DNA of 64,000 nucleotides from JBBDMU01 sp040905685 (GCA_040905685.1 JBBDRB010000086.1:1-64000), one strand, 5' to 3'; shown: positions 1-8,120, counted from the first letter of the stretch. Numbers and translations are program-made. The notes: generated by a model from the sequence alone, not told the origin.

Positions 1-406
1 CACGAACCTCATCAATCTTCGCAGCGATTATGGCAGTACGTGGCAGGGAGATGTCATTATCCGTAACAGCGTGTTCGTGCCATCCGGAGGCAGACCCGTC
101 AGTGCCAGCCTGATCGGCGGTCGCAACTCGGGGAACCATGATTTCGGCTATACCGCCTACATGCCAGAACGGATCACCATCGAATCCCTCCATATCGATG
201 ATTCCAGTCATCCGGACGATTACCAGGGTCCCGCTATTTTTACAGATTTCAATCCGGAGATGACCGACGAGTCCTATCGGGAAGAATTCCCCTATGTGAG
301 AACCAGAAAGGTCATCCTCAGGAGTGTGACCACCGCCAGCGGCAAGCCTCTGAGGGTGAGCAACCACCCGTTCATGTTCAAGGATGTTCAGATAGACACC
401 GATTGA
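1..406 (+). CDS. C-terminal part of a right-handed beta-helix protein (partial)
   Basis: The frame is open from the first base of the window to a TGA at 404-406, so only the last ~134 residues are present and the true start lies outside. The residues repeat a strand-turn pattern (VIIRNSVF, ITIESLHI, VILRSV) typical of parallel beta-helix carbohydrate-active or surface proteins, ending in a short polar tail (DVQIDTD). No catalytic motif is visible in this portion. It may be a polysaccharide lyase or an adhesin-like protein; the family cannot be fixed from the tail alone. A hairpin with a T-run follows about 110 bp downstream. Confidence 0.6.
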   Translation, partial: TNLINLRSDYGSTWQGDVIIRNSVFVPSGGRPVSASLIGGRNSGNHDFGYTAYMPERITIESLHIDDSSHPDDYQGPAIFTDFNPEMTDESYREEFPYVRTRKVILRSVTTASGKPLRVSNHPFMFKDVQIDTD

Positions 407-515
407 CCTCGCTGCATGGAACCGCTTTCTGCCACATTCCTACCTATACCTTTACCCATTAAAGATAATATAACCTCAGCACGTTGTAGCGCAATAATAT
501 AAGGCGCTATGTACT

Positions 516-538
516 TGACCCTGGTCGGGTCACTTTTT
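516..538 (+). terminator. putative intrinsic terminator
   Basis: A perfect 6-bp stem TGACCC/GGGTCA with loop TGGTC is followed by C and five T. It lies downstream of the beta-helix gene on the same strand. The stem is short, so the call is moderate. Confidence 0.45.
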
Positions 539-870
539 CGTGATTGTGTTTCCAATTCGTGGGAACATACTGGCATGCGTTCCGGTTATGCTCCGGCCGC
601 TTCTTTCGGCTTATCGTGCAGATGGAGGGGGTCTTCATTGATCGCCAGCGAAAATTGGCATTTAATCCAATTGCGTATGTAACCGCCATCTGTGCCTCTA
701 CGGGGAACAACTTTTAAGAAGGTATTACTTGTTCCAATGAAACCGAGCGAAGAAACGGCCGTCCCCAGCAGACCGTCGGGGGTTTTTTATTATTTGCGAT
801 ATTGTGAGGGCGGGATGACCTTGGAAGCTGTGATAAGTAATTTTATAATTTTTAACATTATGAAATTACC
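539..870. other. intergenic stretch without a convincing gene
   Basis: Short open frames occur on both strands, but none has codon use or residues that resemble a protein. A weak hairpin (CCCC at 763-766, GGGG at 778-781) followed by six T at 783-788 might act as a second terminator. Composition drops to strongly AT-rich after about 820. Confidence 0.5.
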
Positions 871-912
871 CTGTTAAATTTATATCTAGTATATTATATA
901 TAAATTTAACAG
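871..912. promoter_or_regulatory. perfect 15-bp inverted repeat upstream of the receiver gene
   Basis: Left arm CTGTTAAATTTATAT (871-885) and right arm ATATAAATTTAACAG (898-912) are exact reverse complements, separated by 12 nt. The element ends 14 bp before the ATG of the receiver protein gene. Its size, symmetry and position suggest an operator for a dimeric regulator, or a hairpin in the 5' leader. No T-run follows it, so a terminator is less likely. Confidence 0.6.
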
Positions 913-926
913 ATGGCCGGAGCGTG

Positions 927-1310
927 ATGAATATATTGGTAACCGATGATGAATTTATCATCGCACAGAATATCCGTATGCAACTGGAACGTAAAGGATA
1001 TAATGTATCCATAGGGATTACAACATTTGAAGAAATCATAATCGCCGTCAAAGAAGGAAATTTTGACCTGATAATCACTAAGATAAATATGTACACCGAA
1101 TCAAACGGCATTGATCTGGTTACTGAAATCAGAACCTTTTCTTCTATCCCTGTCATTTATCTGACAAGCATTACTGATAAAAAAATTAGAGAACGAGCCG
1201 AAAAGACTTCCCCCTGTGATTATATTATAAAGCCTGTCGATAATGAAGAATTGTGCAACAGGATTGAACAATGTCTTAAAAAAGCAGGGGTATTCCAGAT
1301 GCATTTTTAA
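927..1310 (+). CDS. CheY-like receiver protein lacking the phospho-acceptor Asp
   Basis: A stand-alone receiver domain of about 127 residues. It has the acidic pair (LVTDDE), the conserved Thr region (IYLTS) and the Lys-Pro of strand 5 (IIKPVDNEEL). Where the family has the phosphorylated Asp (normally DLIIMDI) this protein reads DLIITKI, with AAG codon Lys, so it is probably an atypical, phosphorylation-independent receiver. A GTG at 924 and the ATG at 927 are both possible starts; ATG is preferred. It lies upstream of a HisKA_2-type kinase on the same strand. Codon use is AT-rich compared with genes beyond 4.3 kb. Confidence 0.75.
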   Translation: MNILVTDDEFIIAQNIRMQLERKGYNVSIGITTFEEIIIAVKEGNFDLIITKINMYTESNGIDLVTEIRTFSSIPVIYLTSITDKKIRERAEKTSPCDYIIKPVDNEELCNRIEQCLKKAGVFQMHF

Positions 1311-1408
1311 GATAGCAAAAATGGGTAGTAGTCAAAGAGCTTAAGCCGATCAGATTTCGGTCTTCGAATACCCCTCATTCTGGGACCTTAACCCCTGCTA
1401 TTTTTTTT
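1277..1408 (+). promoter_or_regulatory. candidate attenuator with two mutually exclusive stems
   Basis: The 3' end of the receiver gene carries AGCAGGGGT (1283-1291), complementary to ACCCCTGCT (1391-1399), which is followed by eight T; flanking A and T tracts extend the pairing. The overlapping segment AGGGGTATTC (1286-1295) is exactly complementary to GAATACCCCT (1366-1375). The two pairings share bases and cannot form together, which is the logic of a terminator/antiterminator switch. The 5' strand lies inside the receiver reading frame, so ribosomes finishing that gene would mask it. A small GGGTA/TACCC stem (1323-1327 with 1369-1373) is a third option. Confidence 0.45.
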
Positions 1409-1517
1409 GCTGGTGGTGACCTTTCCACTATAAGGATGATTTCGTGAATGATCGTTTTCCTTAGGGCATATGTTTCATAGAAGTTCCTTTTATACTATAT
1501 AATCAAGAGTGCCTGTC

Positions 1518-2528
1518 ATGAAAAATGATATATACAGTCGTGATACCATATGGGAAAATGCACCTTCTCCTATGTGCATACTGAAAGATGCAGATCATAA
1601 ATACGTCTTTGCTAATAAGGCCTACCGGGAACTAATTGGCAAAATAAATTTTTTAAACCAAACGGTAAAAGAAGTATTGCCGGAAATAGTCAGCCAGGGA
1701 TTTATAGGGATACTGGATAAGGTGTACACCACGGGGGAGCCATACCACGGCGAAGAAATACCCATCGTAGTTAATTTACATAATGAGCCTCATAAATATT
1801 TCTTAGATTTTATTTATCAACCGCTGACTGATGAAAATGATAAGGTATACGGTATATTCGTCCTGGTAAATAACATTACCAAACAGGTTGAACTGAGGAA
1901 GGATAAAGAGGTACTCTTAGAGGAATTACACCATCGTGTTAAAAACAACCTGGCTTTAATAATGGGTCTTGTTGATATGCAAGCTCAGGAAATTGATCAT
2001 GAAGAATGCCTGCTCCTTTTCAGAAATACACGTAAACGCGTCGGTACCTTTAGCAAAGTTCATGAACTAATTTTTAATCAGCATGACCTTAAAAAGGTTC
2101 CCGTTCATGAATTGCTGGAGAAATTAACGGCACAATATATAGATCATCATAACCCTAAAATTACTGTATCGGATAGGTTTAATGAATTTTATGTTAATAT
2201 CAACCAGGCCATTCCACTGGGTTTGATCTGCAATGAAATGCTCGGTTGGTTCAAAACCAGGCTAAACAACCAGGAGATTAGGATAGGTTCCGAAATGGAA
2301 CACATGCCGGAAGTTGATCTTATTTTTACCATAGATAATGCCGGGGATACACTTACAAAAGAACAGTTTTTATGGGATAACAACTCTTTTGAAGGAAGAC
2401 TAATAAACATCCTTACCATGCAATTGAAGGCCGGGGTGGAGGTTCAACAAATACATGATGCTTTTGTGGTGCATATAAAATTTGATAAAATGGATATTGC
2501 AGGATCAGGCGCAAATAGATTTTTGTAA
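1518..2528 (+). CDS. PAS sensor kinase of the HisKA_2 type with an eroded ATPase domain
   Basis: An N-terminal PAS domain (about residues 10-120) is followed by a HisKA_2 dimerisation box LLEELHHRVKNN containing the phospho-accepting His, then a HATPase-like region. The N box is incomplete: LICNEML is followed by GWFKTRLN instead of the usual TNAxKHA. The G box reads DNAGDTL instead of DNGxG. Kinase activity is therefore doubtful. The ATG at 1518 is chosen over an in-frame GTG at 1509. The last 24 bp lie inside a 120-bp direct repeat, so the native C-terminus may have been replaced. It may act with the upstream receiver protein, which is also degenerate. Confidence 0.7.
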   Translation: MKNDIYSRDTIWENAPSPMCILKDADHKYVFANKAYRELIGKINFLNQTVKEVLPEIVSQGFIGILDKVYTTGEPYHGEEIPIVVNLHNEPHKYFLDFIYQPLTDENDKVYGIFVLVNNITKQVELRKDKEVLLEELHHRVKNNLALIMGLVDMQAQEIDHEECLLLFRNTRKRVGTFSKVHELIFNQHDLKKVPVHELLEKLTAQYIDHHNPKITVSDRFNEFYVNINQAIPLGLICNEMLGWFKTRLNNQEIRIGSEMEHMPEVDLIFTIDNAGDTLTKEQFLWDNNSFEGRLINILTMQLKAGVEVQQIHDAFVVHIKFDKMDIAGSGANRFL

Positions 2529-2625
2529 GTCTTAAGCAAACGTACGACCCCACCCCATTCGGCATTATCTCCAGGGGTCCGGTCTTCCCGAACGTCGACA
2601 TGCAAACCGGGTGATGGATTCCAGT
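2505..2625. repeat. direct repeat copy 1 (M15 peptidase 3' end)
   Basis: 121 bp that recur with few differences at 4115-4234, in the same orientation. Read on the minus strand, the unit encodes the C-terminal part of an M15-type peptidase (PGLHVDVRED, then PGDNAEWGG). Copy 1 has one extra T in a T-run compared with copy 2, which shifts the reading frame before the stop. It overlaps the end of the sensor kinase gene. Confidence 0.85.
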
Positions 2626-2767
2626 CGGGATAGATCCCGATGCCGGTTAGTCCGGTATCTCTTGCTATTTTCACCGCTTCATGAGGCTGATGAACCAGCC
2701 CTTGCGGCAGGATGTCCAGCGCCCCTGACCTCGCCGTAGCGTATATAATTATGCTGCGTGGTTCCAT
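2529..2767 (-). pseudogene. remnant of an M15-family (LAS) metallopeptidase
   Basis: On the minus strand the frame reads GALDILPQGL, EAVKIARDTGL, GIGIYPDW, PGLHVDVRED, PGDNAEWGG. This matches the order of family motifs in M15 D-Ala-D-Ala carboxypeptidases and endolysins (AxDI block, GIGxYP, HxDxR zinc-ligand block). The N-terminal region with the first zinc ligand is missing (YATARSG where SxHxxG is expected), and the C-terminus is frameshifted relative to the second copy near 4.1 kb. It is best read as a decayed fragment, perhaps from a phage or mobile region. Confidence 0.55.
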
Positions 2768-2854
2768 CCTCCGCCCTATGGCTTCCCGGACACATATTCA
2801 CACGCTATGGAAGAATCAAAAAAGGCCTTTTTTCTTAAATAATGACTACCCTAA

Positions 2855-2983
2855 GTTAAAATTCATACTGTCTATGCTTTGATTGCTAATTTAGAAAAAC
2901 TTGGAATATTACAGGAAGTAGCCGGAGGCCAAAGAGGTCGTATATATATTTTTAACGGGTACATGAAGTTGTTTAACCAATGA
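2855..2983 (+). pseudogene. C-terminal remnant of a Fic/DOC-family protein
   Basis: A 42-codon stretch reads ALIANLEKLGILQEV, then GGQRGRIYIFNGYMKLFNQ and stop. This resembles the winged-helix tail of Fic-family AMP transferases (AI..L...GIL.E.TG..R.R.Y.Y..Y...L). An in-frame TAA at 2852-2854 precedes it and no HPFxxGNG core is present, so only the tail survives. It lies between the two direct repeats. Confidence 0.5.
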
Positions 2984-3097
2984 GAAGGTATTGCCCGCCG
3001 CCCGGCAACCCGATAATCGGCAATAAACTGTCGGCAGGCTTGCGTTGGTGCACTGGGATGGTTCTCATCGTCAATCATACATCTTCGAATCGATCCG

Positions 3098-3952
3098 TCA
3101 GTCCTTCAAAACCGGATACGATGAAAGTCCAGCCGTTGCCCTCACATACTGCATAAATATATCCAGGGCTTCGTCTTCTTGCAGGTAACCCAGTTTGACC
3201 ATTGGCCATTCCCCACTATCGGTCTGCCTGATTACTCTGGGATATAAAGGCTTAAACCGGACCGGTATCTGTGTATATCCCAGATGAGCAAGTGCCGCTA
3301 TTCTGTGAAACCCCTCCCTTATGAGAAATACCCAGGAGTCTTCATCATCCATCAAAAAATAGCCACGCGGATATCCATCAAACTCCAGCGGCTTAAAACC
3401 ATTAATCTGAATAGAATAAAGGATAGAATCAAGACGTTTGGCTTCCAATGTAATCTTCTGATCAGACACGGGACCATATGCCTGATTGCCATCCTTAGTA
3501 CTTAAGCCTTTTTCACCGTTTTGTACTTCAGGAATCTCTTTATACAACCAGGGTACATTAGAAAGCCAAGAGCCAAGCTGTTCGTTGGCAATTGATTCCA
3601 ACCTGACTGGTGTAGGAAGGAAATGTTCTTCGAAGAGGTTTTCCGGATGATGGGTTTCATAATATCGAATCAACGCAGGCAAGCCATCTTTGTAATATTG
3701 CATGAAATGGTGGGCCGTATAATTGTAAGGAATACCTCCCCAATAACGCAGACTGTTAACAGGTAAAAGGAACACAGGCTGACCGATAAAACAGGCTAAT
3801 GTGGACGGCTGCACAGACTGAATATCAATAGTTGCCTGATCCATGTTTAATAAGTCATCATTATGATCAGAGACTTGCCAGGAAAAATTGTGGAATGTCT
3901 TTAGAATAATCGGTGGTGTAATTTCCCGTATAACCCTGCTGAAAACCTGCAT
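3098..3952 (-). CDS. hypothetical protein with a ParB/sulfiredoxin-like C-terminal motif
   Basis: 284 residues, not recognised as a named family. The C-terminal half contains FLIREGFHRIAALAHLGY followed by IPVRF, which resembles the phosphate-binding G-x-H-R-x-A-A motif of ParB-N/sulfiredoxin folds. The N-terminal half is rich in aromatic residues, with no signal peptide or membrane span. It is monocistronic, with an AT-rich upstream region, and sits between the two copies of a direct repeat beside Fic and M15 remnants. This suggests a horizontally acquired cargo gene. A role in phosphotransfer or nucleotide chemistry is possible but unproven. Confidence 0.6.
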   Translation of the reverse strand: MQVFSRVIREITPPIILKTFHNFSWQVSDHNDDLLNMDQATIDIQSVQPSTLACFIGQPVFLLPVNSLRYWGGIPYNYTAHHFMQYYKDGLPALIRYYETHHPENLFEEHFLPTPVRLESIANEQLGSWLSNVPWLYKEIPEVQNGEKGLSTKDGNQAYGPVSDQKITLEAKRLDSILYSIQINGFKPLEFDGYPRGYFLMDDEDSWVFLIREGFHRIAALAHLGYTQIPVRFKPLYPRVIRQTDSGEWPMVKLGYLQEDEALDIFMQYVRATAGLSSYPVLKD

Positions 3953-4114
3953 GCTTTATAAATCTTATCGTCATTGTATATATAATATATAATAGTTTAT
4001 ATATTTAGTAATGTAAATTATAATCCTTAAATAATTAATGTCTGTGACCGGACTCAGTACCTATCAGGTTAGTCTGCGCCGCGTTTACCTTTGGGGTTAT
4101 AATAACCACCTCTG

Positions 4115-4234
4115 TCAGGCGCAAATAGATTTTGTAAGTCTTATGTAAACTTATGACCCCACCCCATTCGGCATTATCTCCAGGGGTCCGGTCTTCCCGA
4201 ACGTCGATATGCAAACCGGGTGATGGATTCCAGT
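4115..4234. repeat. direct repeat copy 2 (M15 peptidase 3' end)
   Basis: Second copy of the repeat at 2505-2625. On the minus strand it keeps the M15 block PGLHIDVRED and continues in frame to HKTYKIYLRL and a TGA whose complement is at 4115-4117, so one end of the repeat coincides with the stop codon of the ancestral gene. It lies 48 bp beyond the stop of the TonB receptor gene. The rest of 3953-4282 is AT-rich and holds no other recognisable feature apart from the presumed promoter of the ParB-like gene. Confidence 0.85.
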
Positions 4235-4282
4235 AACGAATAAGTCAAATGTTACCCCGGTTACTTCAGCAACAAAACTGTC

Positions 4283-6823
4283 TTAAATACCCAGGTTGAA
4301 CTGCAGGGTCGCATAAAACACCCTTGAAGGGGAGGGAATGATGCCCGGACCAGGGTAGCCTGTAGCCCGGCGGGTAAAATACGTATTGTCGAAAAGATTA
4401 TTAACCCCAGATTCCAGTTTCAACATTTTATAGGTATAAGACAGGGACAGATCGACAATATCATAGGCGGGGATCTCACCTTTTATGCCACTTTGATTGT
4501 CATTTTTATTTTGGGGGGCATTAGAAGCGTCGGTGAACTGCTTTGAAAGGTAAGTATACTGTAAAGATCCCGAGATTTTTTTATATCCAAAATTTATCCC
4601 GCTTTTTAGGTTGACCAGGGGGATAAATTCTACCTGGTTCCCCTCAATTCCGGAAATCTCCGACTCAAAGTATTGTGAATAGGTTATGGCCGTGTTCAAA
4701 AACAAATTAAACTTAAGATCCTTATCCGGAGCCATGACCTGTGCTATATTAAGATCCACAAGGCTTTCGAAGCCATAGGTAATGGCTTTGCCAATGTTAC
4801 CCCGGAACCGTACCACCCGCCCGGTTTCTATCATTTCGCCTTCCGCATTTTGACGGAGTTCGGCACGAAGCACTTCCCCTAAACGGTCATCGTATAGCAA
4901 TCCGAATCCGCCTACGTCATAGTTCAGAACATTTCCCAGTTCGCCACGAACACCAAAATCACTGGTAAACCCTTTTTCGTCCGTAATATGTTGATCCACC
5001 TGAAATGATGGATTGACAATTCGTATATCATTGAATGTTACCGAGCGATAATTTTGGGAGAAGTTACCGTACAATTCCAGGTAGGGTTCCGGGAAATAAC
5101 TTACCCCAAGGCCGAGCAGAACAAATTGCCGGTCAAAATCCCGGCTGTCTTCAAAGGTTTCATCCTGGATGGGATTACCGGCCAGATCAAAGTTTATACG
5201 CTTGTAGGTACCCTCGCTCCGGGTTTTGATGTATTCAAACCGGAAGCCGGGAGTAACGGAAAAATTATCGTTCACATAGAAAATATGCTCTCCGAAAACC
5301 GATGCGTTCTCATTAGGGAAGACAAAGTCGGATTGGTTCGGGTAATAGGGAAACTGACCGGTAGCCAGAGCGAAATCCGGTTCGCTGCCAGCCGTACCGG
5401 GCCCCTGGATCGCCGTATTACGGGAGTGATAATACTTGGTGCCGATCAGCATTACCGCGTTTTTGCCGGCCAGCGTATAGCGGCTTAATAACCGGCTTTC
5501 AGCTCCCCAGTTATTGAAATCCCCGAAGATGAGATCACGGGGTTCCTCCGCATCGTCCTGCTGGGAAACGCGGTTGGTCCTGAACCCTACCGTTTTCCGG
5601 GTGGCATTCAACCCAAAAACATTAATCCCGAGTTCAATCTGATCGTTGAATTTATGGTTCAGTTTCAGGGCGGCCAGTTTCCAGTCAACGTCAAACCAGT
5701 TCCGGCTGCGATTACTGAAGGAGGCATCCTGATAAAACTGGGCGTCCGTCAGCCCCCCCGGCTGCTGGGCCAGATAATTCAACCAGGTAAATTCCAGGGC
5801 CAGGGTGGTTCTATCGTGAAGCCGGTAGTCCAGGTGGGTGTACAGATTCTTTGAATTGTAGGCCGAATTCGGACGGGACCCGTTACCCTGCTTGTAGTTA
5901 AAATAGCCGTAATATCCGAGTTTGCCTGTGGTCCCGCTCAGGCTGTTGAACGAGGTGAAAAGATGGTCAGATCCCGTGGTTTGCCGTGATATCCAGTCCA
6001 CTTTTTCGGACTGGTTCGGCGTTTTCATCTTAAAGTTGACAAGGCCTCCAAATTGAGTCCCATACTGCAGGGAGGCCGCTCCGCGAACAACCTGAATTTC
6101 ATCCAGGGCTTCAGCCGGTGGGGTATAATAGCTTTCCGGATAACCCAGCACATCGGCGCTGATATCGTAGCTGTTTTGACGGGTGTTAAAATGTGAGGAG
6201 CGGTTCGGGTCCAGACCGCGTCCGCCTATGTTCAACTGCAAGCCGGCATCACTGGATTCGTAGATATTCAGTCCGGACACCTGCCCGTAGATTTGCCGTG
6301 CATTATTGGAGGCCGTATTGATGACCCTTTCATCCATAAGCACCACTTCGTTTTTCTTACCGGCAAAAATCGATGTTCCTTCCACTTCACGCAGACGGGC
6401 AACGGAAAATACGTTTTCCTGCTGATCTGTGACCGTCAATTCGGTGAACTCCCGTGAAATTTTTTCCAGCCTGATCTGCATCTGAACATCCCTTCCGTTA
6501 ATCTTAACGGACCGGTTTTCCACCTCATAACCCAGAAAAAAAAAGGACAGACTGCAGGTGTCCCCGGCGACCCCGGTGATTTCAAAATACCCTTTGTCAT
6601 CCGAATCGTAGGATTTCCCCTTATCGTTATAAAATATCCTGACGCCCTCAAGAGGTTCCGATGTCTGGCCATCGGTAATAAAACCCGAGATGGTATGCTG
6701 AGCCGCAACCTCCAGAGAAAGCAGGCAAAAAATACAAAACAGGCTAAAGGCCTTTAATGGGATCGTCAAAAGGTAAAATCCAGGTTTTATGGTTGAAAGA
6801 TTGATGGATCGTAGCCAGATCAA
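4283..6823 (-). CDS. TonB-dependent outer-membrane receptor (FecA-like)
   Basis: An 846-residue receptor: signal peptide ending AQ near residue 42, a carboxypeptidase-regulatory-like domain (ISGFITDGQTSEPLEGV), a plug (about 140-280, with IQVVRGAASLQYG) and a 22-strand-type barrel ending in FNLGI. It should import a ferric chelate or similar ligand, powered by TonB. It is the last gene of a four-gene operon with DUF4856, imelysin and HTTM genes. The only ATG in frame (6821-6823) overlaps the HTTM gene by 80 bp. A TTG 54 bp further in (6767-6769), just before the hydrophobic segment, is an alternative start. Confidence 0.88.
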   Translation of the reverse strand: MIWLRSINLSTIKPGFYLLTIPLKAFSLFCIFCLLSLEVAAQHTISGFITDGQTSEPLEGVRIFYNDKGKSYDSDDKGYFEITGVAGDTCSLSFFFLGYEVENRSVKINGRDVQMQIRLEKISREFTELTVTDQQENVFSVARLREVEGTSIFAGKKNEVVLMDERVINTASNNARQIYGQVSGLNIYESSDAGLQLNIGGRGLDPNRSSHFNTRQNSYDISADVLGYPESYYTPPAEALDEIQVVRGAASLQYGTQFGGLVNFKMKTPNQSEKVDWISRQTTGSDHLFTSFNSLSGTTGKLGYYGYFNYKQGNGSRPNSAYNSKNLYTHLDYRLHDRTTLALEFTWLNYLAQQPGGLTDAQFYQDASFSNRSRNWFDVDWKLAALKLNHKFNDQIELGINVFGLNATRKTVGFRTNRVSQQDDAEEPRDLIFGDFNNWGAESRLLSRYTLAGKNAVMLIGTKYYHSRNTAIQGPGTAGSEPDFALATGQFPYYPNQSDFVFPNENASVFGEHIFYVNDNFSVTPGFRFEYIKTRSEGTYKRINFDLAGNPIQDETFEDSRDFDRQFVLLGLGVSYFPEPYLELYGNFSQNYRSVTFNDIRIVNPSFQVDQHITDEKGFTSDFGVRGELGNVLNYDVGGFGLLYDDRLGEVLRAELRQNAEGEMIETGRVVRFRGNIGKAITYGFESLVDLNIAQVMAPDKDLKFNLFLNTAITYSQYFESEISGIEGNQVEFIPLVNLKSGINFGYKKISGSLQYTYLSKQFTDASNAPQNKNDNQSGIKGEIPAYDIVDLSLSYTYKMLKLESGVNNLFDNTYFTRRATGYPGPGIIPSPSRVFYATLQFNLGI

Positions 6824-8120
6824 CTTCAGGATCGATAAAAAGCCGGCTTGTCCGGCCGTTTAAGGCAACATAACTTTCCACATATATTTCCGGTTCGCGA
6901 ATGCCCTGCCGGGTATAATGGTCCCGCAGGTAATGGGCATATTCAAGGATAAAATCCGGTTGGGTGGACATCTGCTTTTCCTGAAAAGGGGTTAAAAAAT
7001 CGGCGTTATCGACATAAAACCGCTGTCCCGTTTCGGGATCCTGAATCCTGAAATTCGCGTACCCCGCTTTTTCCATGAGCATGACCCGCCAGGAAAAGCG
7101 ATACCCCTCTTCCGTCCAGAATAATTCCCCCGGGTACATGGCATATCTGAAGGGAAGCAAAAGCTGAATGACCATAAAACAGCCTACTAAGGCGGGGACA
7201 CCCTTCTTCGACCACACCCCGGGGAACCGGTAGCTTTGACCCGTATCAAAAAGTTTTTTGTTTATGCTGAACAGGCGAGATATGTGCTCCAGGACCTTGT
7301 GGTGAAAAGCCGGATCAAAAAAGATAAGAGTGCTGGCAATCATGATGTAGGGAAACATACCGATGGGGAAAAGCATCCCGGTCAGCAGGTGAAATGCCAC
7401 CACCAGGGAAAAAGCAAACAGCCGGGTGCGGCGCATCAGCAACAGGAAAGGAATAGTGAGGTCAAAGCCTGCCCCTGCCCAGCTAAACAGATAATGCGCC
7501 CATTCCTTTTGGAGGATATCGCCGATTAGCGGTATCGCATAACTGGAAGGCAACCAGATTTTCAGTGGCATTCCCTCCAGCAGCCAGTCGGAGTTCAATT
7601 TGGCCAGGCCGGCATAGAAATAAACGATGAGCACCAGTACTTTAATGGCATCGATCGTCCAGGATGGTATCCGTTGGGAGCATAAAGCATCATTTCTGTG
7701 AGCATCCACCGAAAAATAAGCGTGGGCCGGCAGAAAGATCATCAAAAAACTTACCAGGCTTATGAAATAATAATGGTTTAGATAAGTGGTTTTATCCATC
7801 AGCTCGATATAGGTAAAGCTGAGAAAAAAAACGATAATCGCCGGCCTGTACCGGTACCCCACCGCCACCATAACGGCAGAGATTCCGCAAAGGATAAAAA
7901 GCAGATAGGTTAAATCGCCGAAGGGTTTTACCCACTCGAATCCGTAATAGGAAAAAAACCAGGCTGGCTCCATATACAATTTTTCTATCCAGCCTTTGGC
8001 TGCAAAACGTACCATGCCGGCTAACATTAATATACCAAAGCAGATTCGAAATACGGCCAGGGGTGCCGCATCGGATTGGCGCTCCAACCAAACGTTGATA
8101 TGGTTGCCTTCGTTTACCAC
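6744..8120 (-). CDS. HTTM-domain membrane protein (vitamin K-dependent carboxylase-like)
   Basis: A 458-residue multi-pass protein with the HTTM family pattern: RICFGILML in the first helix, then YLNHYYFISLVSFLMIFLPA and FYAGLAKLNSDWL. HTTM domains are related to the gamma-glutamyl carboxylase of vertebrates; the reaction of the bacterial proteins is mostly unknown. The start is GTG (8118-8120), abutting the TGA of the imelysin gene at 8121-8123, so translation is likely coupled. Its place between an imelysin and a TonB receptor recurs in Bacteroidota and points to an envelope role in iron acquisition. Confidence 0.8.
   Translation of the reverse strand: MVNEGNHINVWLERQSDAAPLAVFRICFGILMLAGMVRFAAKGWIEKLYMEPAWFFSYYGFEWVKPFGDLTYLLFILCGISAVMVAVGYRYRPAIIVFFLSFTYIELMDKTTYLNHYYFISLVSFLMIFLPAHAYFSVDAHRNDALCSQRIPSWTIDAIKVLVLIVYFYAGLAKLNSDWLLEGMPLKIWLPSSYAIPLIGDILQKEWAHYLFSWAGAGFDLTIPFLLLMRRTRLFAFSLVVAFHLLTGMLFPIGMFPYIMIASTLIFFDPAFHHKVLEHISRLFSINKKLFDTGQSYRFPGVWSKKGVPALVGCFMVIQLLLPFRYAMYPGELFWTEEGYRFSWRVMLMEKAGYANFRIQDPETGQRFYVDNADFLTPFQEKQMSTQPDFILEYAHYLRDHYTRQGIREPEIYVESYVALNGRTSRLFIDPEVDLATIHQSFNHKTWILPFDDPIKGL

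Noticed and set aside
763..788. CCCC/GGGG hairpin with six T
   Set aside because: The stem is only four base pairs with an 11-nt loop; noted in the intergenic entry but not called as a terminator.
692..877. 61-residue open frame on the plus strand
   Set aside because: It has no homology-like motif, runs through a hairpin plus T-run and its composition changes along its length; most likely chance.
2444..2767. Single intact 107-residue gene on the minus strand
   Set aside because: The right part is a peptidase fragment and the left part runs antisense through the sensor kinase gene, so it is not one gene.
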